This document shows positions 1 through 5,638 of a DNA stretch of 5,638 nt, in pieces. Every line of letters starts with the position of its first letter. The stretch's first letter is position 1. The DNA is taken from the NCBI GenBank assembly GCA_964615975.1, contig CAZTTH010000107.1:1-5638 (forward strand). Direction: 5' to 3'. The stretch comes from CAZTTH01 sp964615975. Its GTDB lineage: Bacteria; Verrucomicrobiota; Lentisphaeria; JABSQK01; JAJFLO01. The position numbers and the translations under genes are program-made. The notes under the pieces are model-generated. The model was given only the letters and a program-made list of their open reading frames with translations, was not told where the DNA came from and did no database searches.

Positions 1-7
1 TCGTGAT

Positions 8-39
8 TTGTAACTTGCTAAAAATAAACAACTTATAAT
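8..39 (+). promoter_or_regulatory. weak candidate sigma-70-like promoter ahead of repeat copy L
   Basis: A perfect TATAAT lies at 34-39 in an AT-rich stretch. The best -35-like hexamer is TTGTAA at 8-13, which gives a 20-nt spacer, longer than the usual 16-18; TTGCTA at 15-20 would give only 13. If active, it would transcribe into the structured repeat that starts at 62. A chance TATAAT in AT-rich DNA is equally possible, so this is a low-confidence call based on sequence resemblance only. Confidence 0.2.
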
Positions 40-61
40 TTCGTGAAACCCTGTCGGGGAC

Positions 62-187
62 GTATGTGTTTAGCGTAGAGTTTGAAGCGGGTGGAAGTTG
101 GAGTACATCCGTTTAGGATGCTCCTCTTTCAGGCATTATTGCCATTCAGGGTAAAAGCCAGTACTCCACCCGACGCTATACACATAC
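62..187. repeat. structured interspersed repeat, copy L (long interrupted inverted repeat with internal hairpins)
   Basis: The two ends of this 126-bp element are complementary: 62-76 pairs with 173-187 at 14 of 15 positions, the exception being T70 opposite T179. Two inner stems continue the arm: CGGGT (88-92) with ACCCG (168-172), and GGAGTAC (100-106) with GTACTCC (161-167). The left strand carries bulges at 77-87 and 93-99. The apex holds three small hairpins: CATCC/GGATG (106-110/116-120), GGCA/TGCC (132-135/140-143) and a decayed CAGGGT/AGCCAG (147-152/156-161). Positions 62-166 align without gaps to 5534-5638 with 12 mismatches. The identical blocks are 62-88 (27 nt) and 129-150 (22 nt). 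No convincing ORF lies in it. The form suits a REP/BIME- or MITE-like mobile repeat, or a structured RNA; the sequence cannot decide between these. Confidence 0.85.
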
Positions 188-197
188 ACGCGGGATG

Positions 198-223
198 GTA
201 CTCCCACCTGCGTAAACACATGC
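198..223. repeat. extra degenerate copy of the repeat's right arm
   Basis: GTACTCC at 198-204, then CACCTG, then CGTAAACACATGC repeats the right arm of copy L at 161-187, which reads GTACTCC, ACCCG, ACGCTA, then ACACATAC. It is also complementary, with gaps, to the left arm at 62-106. In one respect it matches the left arm better than the true right arm does: its AAACACAT complements the left arm's ATGTGTTT, where the first right arm has TACACAT. The element therefore ends in two right arms in tandem, which suggests partial duplication or the remnant of an adjacent element. Confidence 0.55.
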
Positions 224-349
224 AGTCGCGGTCATCCCTGAAGTTGACGCTTGACAGGCAATATGGTACCTGACACCAATCTCTGATCATGATTGCTCAT
301 TATTCGTGAGTTGAGCCGCGGTTAGGATTTTAACTCCCGATCACCTATG

Positions 350-370
350 TTATCGCGAATTTATCGCGAA
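350..370. promoter_or_regulatory. tandem TTATCGCGAA boxes, possible operator
   Basis: The decamer TTATCGCGAA occurs at 350-359 and again at 361-370, identical, with starts 11 bp apart, so both would face the same side of the helix. Each has the palindromic core TCGCGA. This is the usual look of a site bound by a dimeric or cooperative regulator. It lies 140 bp before the recD2 start and upstream of the best -10-like site at 453-458, which would favour activation or an upstream operator. No regulator is known to me for this exact sequence, and the role is inferred. Confidence 0.4.
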
Positions 371-449
371 CCAAGATTGTGACTCCGCTGATTTCGACCG
401 CAAGCAGTCGGATTTTCGCACATCGCCGTTCCCATCAGGCTGGTAATCA

Positions 450-458
450 TGCTATCTT
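450..458 (+). promoter_or_regulatory. candidate extended -10 element for the recD2 operon
   Basis: TGCTATCTT fits the extended -10 pattern TG-N-TATAAT with two differences in the hexamer (453-458). No good -35 hexamer stands 16-18 bp upstream, which extended -10 promoters can tolerate. Initiation near 465 would leave a leader of about 45 nt before the recD2 ATG. The call rests on resemblance to the consensus only. Confidence 0.25.
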
Positions 459-509
459 TTTCTCAAACCTGATTGGGGTTAGTTTATCGTCTTTTGTTTC
501 AAAAAAAAT

Positions 510-2753
510 ATGCAAAATGAGTTTTCATTTGATTCCCCACCGCCCTCCGGTCAGCCCGCTGAATCACTGATTCAATACAGCATCAAGGGGGAAGTGCGCA
601 ATGTCATTTACGCCAGTTCGGACGGACAGTTTGCGGTCCTGAGAATCCGCGAACTAAATGGCGGGGAAGTAATATTGTGCGGCGCCTTGCGGGAACTGCA
701 GGCAGGACAGGAAATCACCGCCAAAGGCCGGTGGGAGAATCACCGGGAATATGGCCGGCAATTCCGGGTCACGGAATTTCAGGAAGTTCTGCCATCCACC
801 GAAGACGGCATTCGCCGTTATCTGGCAAGCGGCATTGTCCCCGGGATAGGCCCGAAATATGCCGAACGCATCGTAAAAAAATTTGGTGTTGAGACCCTGT
901 CAATCATGGATAATACCTCCGCCCGCCTGCTGGAAATCCCCGGCATCGGCAAGAACAAGATTCAGAAAATTCGCGCCGCCTGGCAGGAACACGCGCAGCG
1001 GCGGAATACCTATGTCTATCTCCAGGGGTTGGGGATCGGGATGAGTTATTGCCATCGCCTGTTGCAAAAATATGGGGACAACACTCCGGGCATAATCAAG
1101 GAGAATCCTTATCGACTGGCCGCGGAAGTGCGCGGCATCGGCTTCAAGATGGCGGATTCAATTGCGCAGCGTCTCAATATTGCCAAGGATCATCCTTTTC
1201 GTCTGGGTGCCGGAGTGGTTTATCTTCTCCATGAACTGGCCGATCGGCAGGGACATGTCTGTTATCCCAAAAGCAGGTTAATCGAGAAGGCGGCGGAGAT
1301 GCTGGAAGTCGCGCCGCCAATCGCTGAGCTGGGGTTGCAACGAGCGTTGGCGGATGGCGCGGTCAAGGTGGTTGGCGCAGGTGTCGAGAGCGCAGAAGAA
1401 GTGGTATATGGCTCATTATTGTATGGCATTGAAACCAAGCTGGCGCGATTGATTGGGCGCAAGATCGATCAGCCTGTGCCGGCGCATTCCGACTTGGCAA
1501 AACACGCTACCGCCCAGTGGGAAATTCTCAATCCCGAACAACAACAGGCCGTGATCAATTCCTTCAACCAATCGCTCTCGATTATTACCGGTGGTCCCGG
1601 GGTCGGCAAGACCACGGTGGTGCGGGAAATAGTCGCCATCGCGCATAAACTGAATCTTAAACTGGCGCTGACCGCGCCCACCGGTCGCGCAGCCAAACGG
1701 ATGAGTGAAGCCAGTCAATTTCCCGCCCAGACCATCCACCGGCTGCTGAAGTGGCTGCCGGATAAACAAACTTTTCTTCACAACGAGGAGCGGCAGCTGC
1801 GATTACATGTGGTGATTGTCGATGAAGTGTCGATGATCGACCTGCCGCTCGCTTATAATCTCTTTGCGGCGCTGGCGCCGGAAACCCTGGTGGTGTTGGT
1901 GGGGGATCGCGATCAATTGCCGTCGATTGGTCCCGGCCTGTTTCTGGCGGATTTGATCGCTTGCGGCCGCGTCCCAGTCACGCATTTGATCCATGTCTAT
2001 CGCCAGGCGGAAAACAGCCGGATCATCCACAATGCCCATCAGGTCAACCAGGGCATCATTCCCAATTTGCAAACTCCGTCGGGAGACGCGGCTTTGAGCG
2101 ATTTTTATTGGATCAATCAGGAGGATCCGGAGAAAATCCCGGATCTGATCTGTCAGATGGTGGCGCAACGGATTCCCCAGCGCTTCCAACTTTCGCCGCG
2201 GCAAGATATTCAGGTATTGACTCCGATGAACCGCGGGGTCTGCGGCGCCCGGCATTTGAATTCCTGCCTGCAGAATATCCTCAATCCGCTCACGGCGGCC
2301 AATCCGACGCAATTAACCTCCGGAGATCTGGTTTTCCGGGTTGGCGACCGGGTCATGCAGGTCAGTAACAACTACGATCTGGAAGTGTTCAACGGCGAGT
2401 TGGGAACGATCATGCGGATCGAGAGCGAACCCAGGCAATTCAGCGTCCTTTACGATATGGGAGAAGTCCGCTATGCTTTTGATGATATCCTGCAATTGCG
2501 TCTGGCTTATGCCGCGACCATACATAAAGCCCAGGGCAGTGAATTTCCCGCGGTGATTGTGCCGGTCGTTATGCCGCATCTGATCATGCTTAAACGCAAA
2601 CTCATTTACACCGCCATGACCCGCGCCGCCCGCCTGCTGATCTTGATCGGTTCGCGCAAAGCCTTGGCCATTGCGGTCAAGAACTATCGTGTCGCCACCC
2701 GTTATTCCCGCCTTGCCGATCGCCTGATTAATCCCGAAGAGCTCAAGGTCTGA
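510..2753 (+). CDS. recD2: RecD2-type ATP-dependent 5'->3' DNA helicase (SF1B)
   Basis: RecD2 is a cytoplasmic DNA helicase that unwinds duplex DNA 5'->3' using ATP. In bacteria lacking RecBCD it acts alone in recombination, repair and fork maintenance. The 747 residues match the family (roughly 700-800). After an OB-like N-terminus come helix-hairpin-helix segments with GIG at 112-114 and 145-147 and a further GIG at 209-211, a region typical of RecD2 and absent from RecBCD RecD. The helicase motifs follow: Walker A GGPGVGKTT (361-369, Lys367), motif Ia TAPTGRAAKRM (388-398), Walker B VVIVDEVSMID (434-444, Asp438-Glu439), motif III GDRDQLPSIGPG (465-476), motif IV YRQ (497-499), motif V ATIHKAQGSEF (669-679) and motif VI YTAMTRA (700-706). 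All look intact. ATG510 is the only plausible start: an in-frame TAG lies at 480-482 and no in-frame ATG follows until far downstream. No Shine-Dalgarno precedes it, only an A-run. First gene of a two-gene operon. Confidence 0.97.
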   Translation: MQNEFSFDSPPPSGQPAESLIQYSIKGEVRNVIYASSDGQFAVLRIRELNGGEVILCGALRELQAGQEITAKGRWENHREYGRQFRVTEFQEVLPSTEDGIRRYLASGIVPGIGPKYAERIVKKFGVETLSIMDNTSARLLEIPGIGKNKIQKIRAAWQEHAQRRNTYVYLQGLGIGMSYCHRLLQKYGDNTPGIIKENPYRLAAEVRGIGFKMADSIAQRLNIAKDHPFRLGAGVVYLLHELADRQGHVCYPKSRLIEKAAEMLEVAPPIAELGLQRALADGAVKVVGAGVESAEEVVYGSLLYGIETKLARLIGRKIDQPVPAHSDLAKHATAQWEILNPEQQQAVINSFNQSLSIITGGPGVGKTTVVREIVAIAHKLNLKLALTAPTGRAAKRMSEASQFPAQTIHRLLKWLPDKQTFLHNEERQLRLHVVIVDEVSMIDLPLAYNLFAALAPETLVVLVGDRDQLPSIGPGLFLADLIACGRVPVTHLIHVYRQAENSRIIHNAHQVNQGIIPNLQTPSGDAALSDFYWINQEDPEKIPDLICQMVAQRIPQRFQLSPRQDIQVLTPMNRGVCGARHLNSCLQNILNPLTAANPTQLTSGDLVFRVGDRVMQVSNNYDLEVFNGELGTIMRIESEPRQFSVLYDMGEVRYAFDDILQLRLAYAATIHKAQGSEFPAVIVPVVMPHLIMLKRKLIYTAMTRAARLLILIGSRKALAIAVKNYRVATRYSRLADRLINPEELKV

Positions 2754-5101
2754 TGAAACCCGGGGAATTCAAGGTTAATTCATTCCCGCGCCTTGCTCTG
2801 GCAGCTTCCGGAGCGGCTGGCTGGGGAATCTCCTGGGTGTTGCTGCTGAGCCGGTCACATCTGGTATTGAACTATAAAGTGTTGGAGTCAACCGGGAATC
2901 TTAATCCGGCGCATTATGCTTTGATCGTATCTGCCGCGTTTGTTTTGGGAACCGTTGCTTATCATGCCGCCGCGATCAAAGCTGGTCAGAGTGCGCTTTT
3001 ATTACTCAATCTGAGCTGGATCCTGCCCCTGATTGAATGCGCCCGGCAGGTCGGGATAAAAGTGCCGCTGACCCATCTAGAACCCTTGTTCCTTGCCCTG
3101 ATCAATGGCCTGCTCGTGGCGCCGTTGCTGGAGATTGTAAAGCCATTCATCATGAACCGGGGGCGGGCTCGATACGCTTCTTTTCCGCCTTATTTCCTCA
3201 TCGTGGTTGGTGGTGGATGCGCAATTTTCTGGTTTTATCAGGGACTTGAAGCGCTCTCTGTGTATTACCTTGGTTATTCCGATTTCGGACTCTTTGCGCG
3301 GGCGATGATCAATACCTGGAGGGGAAATGGCTTTTTAAGGATCATCCCCGATGAGCCGTTGTCATTTTATCATTTTAATCCCGGCCTGTTGCTTTTTGTT
3401 CCGGTATTGGGAATCTGGCCCGCGGGATACCCGATCATCGTGATGCAAGCAGTTTCTTTGACCCTGCCGGCGTTTTTGGTCTATCGTCTGGCACAATCGT
3501 TTGGCGCCTCCCGGAGCGGGGCGGTCATCTGGGCGTTCGCCTATCTAACCTATCCAGTGGTCGGCCAGATGAATCTGAATTTTACCTATGGATGGCATCC
3601 GATCAGCATTGCAATCCCATTGTTGTTTGCCGCGCTCGCGGCGTTGATGAGCGGGCGCAAACTTTTGGCGCTGTTCTGTGCCGGGTGGGCGTGCCTGTAC
3701 CAGGAAGATGTGTTTCTTCTCTGTGCCTGGCTGGGATTCGCCATGGCGATTAAAATTCAGGTGTCACACTGGAAGGGGCTGAAAATCCGGTGGTCGGAGG
3801 ATCCGCTTTCAGCGCGATTATCACTCCGTGGCTGGCTGGTACTGGGAATGGCCGCGTTGGTTGGCTTTGTCGTTGTGACCCAGACCTATGGGGAATGCGG
3901 CGTGACCCAACGGAACCGGATACTCGGTCAATTTGGTTCCAACCCGGTTGCAATACTGCTTTCGCCGATTCTCAACCCGATGCTCTTCTGGCCGCAATTA
4001 TGTAAAAGTGATTCGCTGCTTTTTCTCTTGACACTGGGGATTCCTCTGGGATTCAGCCGCCTGGCGAAAGGCTGCATTTTCCTCCTGCCGATCATTATCC
4101 CGACCACCATCCTCTTGATTTGGGATTCGCAGCCGGCCACCTGCATCGCATTCCAGTATTCCGCGACGTTATTGCCTTTTCTCTTCCTTGCGGCTTTGTA
4201 TGGGACCTCCCGGATGGCGCCACTGCTTGACGGTATCAACCGCTTATCCAGTGGCGGCCTTGCGGTGCTGATGTCATGCCTGACTCTCTCGACCATGGTG
4301 GGAAGTTTGCCTTGGAGTCAGCCGTCGACTCCTTATGGCCTGATGCTTCGGGACAGCCGGGTGTTGATGAATTCCCGGGCAATGATCCTTGATGAGGCGG
4401 TGGCAACGGCGGGTGATGGCGCCATCGTTGCCAGTGGCAGAATCGCCTCTCACTTATTGCATGCCCGACACCTTGAAGTGGTGGTTCAAACACTCCGGCT
4501 TTATGAAGCACAACAGCAGCTTTCCCCTCCAAAAAATCATTTGGCTGAGTTCGATGCCGTCATCATTGATTTAAAAGATTTCTTCGATCAAACGCTAGCG
4601 CAAAATCGTGAAATCGTACGCCTTGCCGAAGCCGCGGGATTTCAACTCCTTTTTGCCGGGGACGGCATTCTGGTGTATCGCCGGCCAGGACAAAATTCAC
4701 CATCGGTTGCCATGCCGCTGGAGCTCTGGCGCGTGGATCGAGATGATTTTATGAAGATTCGTCATTCCCCCAAGTGGGTAAAAATCGAACCGGGAATTCG
4801 TTATTATTTACACCTGACCGGAAAACGTGAATTCGATGGCACTACGATGCGGTTGCATTACGAGATGATCTGGCAAACAACGATTGATTTTCCGCCCTCC
4901 TATCAGTGTCAGCATATCATCAAAAACTCTGCAGGTGAGGTGGTGGTTTCCACCGCCCCACAACATCTCAATGGCGGAAATCGCCCGACCTCGATCTGTC
5001 GCCAGGGAGAACTCTGGCGGCTGGTGTATTCGATTGATGTGCCCGGCGATTACCGCGAAGAAGAATTAATTGATGATGTGGTTTGGTGGCGCCTGGATTG
5101 A
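2753..5101 (+). CDS. DUF2079 family polytopic membrane protein, possibly GT-C-like glycosyltransferase
   Basis: This 782-residue inner-membrane protein has about 14 hydrophobic segments, between residues 14 and 519, then a soluble tail. The family signature is clear. YSDFGLFARAMINTW (175-189) has an acidic residue (Asp177) after a membrane helix; SFYHFNPGLLLFVP (204-217) has His207; NFTYGWHPISIAIP (276-289) has His282; and YQEDVFLL (316-323) follows. RNRILGQFG (387-395) and FQYSATLLPFLF (467-478) match later conserved blocks; I recall HY where this protein has QY (468-469). DUF2079 proteins have no settled biochemical role. The Asp in an early loop and the overall topology recall lipid-linked-sugar GT-C glycosyltransferases, which is an inference. 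Residues 540-645 resemble the family's soluble part, and 665-782 is a beta-rich segment I cannot assign. ATG2753 shares its A with the recD2 stop (TGATG); a weak AAGG lies at 2745-2748, so translation is probably coupled. Confidence 0.88.
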   Translation: MKPGEFKVNSFPRLALAASGAAGWGISWVLLLSRSHLVLNYKVLESTGNLNPAHYALIVSAAFVLGTVAYHAAAIKAGQSALLLLNLSWILPLIECARQVGIKVPLTHLEPLFLALINGLLVAPLLEIVKPFIMNRGRARYASFPPYFLIVVGGGCAIFWFYQGLEALSVYYLGYSDFGLFARAMINTWRGNGFLRIIPDEPLSFYHFNPGLLLFVPVLGIWPAGYPIIVMQAVSLTLPAFLVYRLAQSFGASRSGAVIWAFAYLTYPVVGQMNLNFTYGWHPISIAIPLLFAALAALMSGRKLLALFCAGWACLYQEDVFLLCAWLGFAMAIKIQVSHWKGLKIRWSEDPLSARLSLRGWLVLGMAALVGFVVVTQTYGECGVTQRNRILGQFGSNPVAILLSPILNPMLFWPQLCKSDSLLFLLTLGIPLGFSRLAKGCIFLLPIIIPTTILLIWDSQPATCIAFQYSATLLPFLFLAALYGTSRMAPLLDGINRLSSGGLAVLMSCLTLSTMVGSLPWSQPSTPYGLMLRDSRVLMNSRAMILDEAVATAGDGAIVASGRIASHLLHARHLEVVVQTLRLYEAQQQLSPPKNHLAEFDAVIIDLKDFFDQTLAQNREIVRLAEAAGFQLLFAGDGILVYRRPGQNSPSVAMPLELWRVDRDDFMKIRHSPKWVKIEPGIRYYLHLTGKREFDGTTMRLHYEMIWQTTIDFPPSYQCQHIIKNSAGEVVVSTAPQHLNGGNRPTSICRQGELWRLVYSIDVPGDYREEELIDDVVWWRLD

Positions 5102-5237
5102 ATGAGGCGGCAAATTTCAGGTATGAGTCACTGATCTATCAACTGCCGCGAAAAATAAAACGACATTCGGGGCGATCTGAGGCATTCGTTGGCATTGCCA
5201 AATCAAAAATCTACATTCAGAAAGTGAAAATTTGGTT

Positions 5238-5268
5238 GCGGGAATGCCGCCGTGGTTTTGTCCCTTTT
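5238..5268 (+). terminator. weak candidate transcription terminator
   Basis: GCGG (5238-5241) can pair with CCGC (5247-5250) over a 5-nt loop, followed by T-rich sequence with TTTT at 5255-5258 and TTTTT at 5264-5268. The stem is only 4 bp and the T-runs are interrupted, so intrinsic termination would be poor. It is the only hairpin with T-rich sequence after it in the 430 bp beyond the operon. Rho-dependent termination is an alternative. Confidence 0.2.
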
Positions 5269-5492
5269 TGTCAGGATCTGGCTTATGCGGACGGTTTCGC
5301 GGTTTAGCAGAATATTCTCGGCAGGGCTGCCGGCAGAGAGCAGAGAAACTTTACTTCATTGGTCAGAAGTCAGGAGTTCTGCAGCTCCGATCTGGAGATC
5401 TAAGCAACTTTAACCACCTCCATGTCAGACCATCGTTCAGGACGGAAAACAGATCCACAGGCAAGGGTTTAGCGTAATCATTGAGGGTAATC

Positions 5493-5516
5493 AGAGTTGG
5501 AATCAGTGTTGGAGTC
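5493..5516. repeat. 12-bp tandem repeat, two units
   Basis: AGAGTTGGAATC (5493-5504) is followed immediately by AGTGTTGGAGTC (5505-5516); 10 of 12 positions agree. The preceding 12 bases (5481-5492) end in AATC and may be a third, strongly diverged unit. The array lies a few bases before the hairpin that leads into repeat copy R. It shares the TTGGAGT motif with the repeat's left arm at 98-104. Confidence 0.5.
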
Positions 5517-5533
5517 CAGTCCCGCGTTGCGGG

Positions 5534-5638
5534 GTATGTGTTTAGCGTAGAGTTTGAAGCTGGTGGAGTTTGGAGTTCACCCTTTTCGGATACACCTCTC
5601 TCAGGCATTATTGCCATTCAGGCTAAAAGCCTGTACTC
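5534..5638. repeat. structured interspersed repeat, copy R (truncated by window end)
   Basis: This is the second copy of the element at 62-187, same orientation, matching 62-166 without gaps at 93 of 105 positions. The closing right arm lies outside the window, so the long stem cannot be checked here. The GGCA/TGCC hairpin is kept (5604-5607/5612-5615). The third hairpin is perfect here, CAGGCT/AGCCTG around AAA (5619-5633), while the first (5578-5592) has lost two of its five pairs. It is preceded directly by a CCCGC/GCGGG hairpin; copy L has a poorer CCC/GGG version at 49-59. Confidence 0.85.

Larger units (their letters stand above)
188..509. other. intergenic region upstream of recD2
   Basis: No convincing gene is present; the short ORFs here have no recognisable family and no ribosome binding site. 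The region contains the spare repeat arm (198-223). A short stretch at 262-278 holds the palindrome GGTACC and CAGG/CCTG inverted arms. A tandem pair of TTATCGCGAA boxes (350-370) and an extended -10-like site (450-458) follow. An eight-A run (501-508) sits directly in front of the recD2 start. The control signals of the recD2 operon are expected here. A TAG stop in the recD2 frame at 480-482 limits how far upstream that gene could start. Confidence 0.6.
5102..5533. other. intergenic region downstream of the operon, several small hairpins
   Basis: I see no gene here; ORFs on either strand are short, unlike known families, and overlap repeats. Short inverted repeats are frequent: GCGGCA (5107-5112) with TGCCGC (5144-5149); TTGGCA/TGCCAA around one T (5189-5201); CGGCAG/CTGCCG around GG (5319-5332); GATCT/AGATC around GG (5389-5400); and CCCGC/GCGGG around GTT (5521-5533), directly before repeat copy R. 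None is followed by a clean T-run. GTTTAGCGTA at 5467-5476 is a third occurrence of a decamer found in both repeat copies (68-77, 5540-5549). The region may be built of decayed repeat pieces. Confidence 0.5.

Noticed and set aside
62..187. CRISPR array or integron attC site
   Set aside because: There are no regularly spaced repeats with unique spacers, no cas genes and no integrase; the arms do not show the attC core sites, so a CRISPR or attC call is not supported.
82..273. 63-codon ORF covering repeat copy L
   Set aside because: It runs through the inverted repeat, and the homologous stretch in copy R has no reading frame of matching start and end; the nucleotide-level palindrome explains the conservation better.
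1803..2312. 169-codon ORF on the minus strand
   Set aside because: It lies wholly opposite the helicase motifs of recD2, has no recognisable family, and is best explained as antisense to a well-conserved coding sequence.
3928..4296. 122-codon ORF on the minus strand
   Set aside because: It is opposite conserved DUF2079 blocks, with no family resemblance or ribosome binding site; other minus-strand ORFs within the two genes are rejected for the same reason.
5189..5201. Perfect TTGGCA/TGCCAA hairpin as terminator
   Set aside because: No T-run follows on either strand, and the stem closes on a single-base centre, so it is listed only as a small inverted repeat.
5083..5307. 74-codon ORF on the plus strand after the DUF2079 gene
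   Set aside because: It begins inside the end of the DUF2079 gene in another frame, lacks a ribosome binding site, and its product resembles nothing known to me.
5363..5617. 84-codon ORF on the minus strand across the tandem repeat and copy R
   Set aside because: Its start lies inside the repeat and part of its product is a TPTL-type repeat made by the 12-bp tandem array; no family recognised. Probably not a gene, though a decayed gene end cannot be fully excluded.

Overview
The window carries one clear two-gene unit on the + strand, enclosed by two copies of a structured non-coding repeat. The 747-residue product of the first gene has every SF1B helicase motif plus an N-terminal helix-hairpin-helix region, and is a RecD2-type 5'->3' DNA helicase. 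Its TGA stop shares one base with the ATG of the second gene, which encodes a 782-residue polytopic membrane protein of the DUF2079 family. The two products have no known joint function, so the overlap shows shared transcription and translational coupling rather than a shared pathway.

Layout: 1-61 is AT-rich with one TATAAT. 62-187 is repeat copy L, a long interrupted inverted repeat with internal hairpins, followed by a spare right arm at 198-223. 224-509 is non-coding and is the presumed control region of recD2; it includes a tandem pair of TTATCGCGAA boxes exactly 11 bp apart. 510-2753 is recD2 and 2753-5101 is the DUF2079 gene. 5102-5533 is non-coding, with several small hairpins and a 12-bp tandem repeat. 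5534-5638 is repeat copy R, which runs off the window end. L and R align without gaps over 105 positions with 12 differences (about 89% identity), in the same orientation and 5472 bp apart.

Organism: the window is clearly bacterial and has moderate GC. RecD2 occurs mostly in bacteria lacking RecBCD. recD2 here has no Shine-Dalgarno sequence in front of its only plausible ATG, and repeats of this hairpin-rich kind are frequent in environmental genomes. From general familiarity I lean to a PVC-type bacterium (Lentisphaerota or Verrucomicrobiota relative), but nothing in the window proves this and confidence is low.

The most noteworthy item is the repeat. It can fold as a long stem (14 of 15 positions paired) enclosing two further stems and three hairpins, and it occurs at both edges of the window. 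It looks like a REP/BIME- or MITE-type element or a structured RNA. No transposase, phage, CRISPR, rRNA or tRNA gene is present. The two genes themselves belong to known families.
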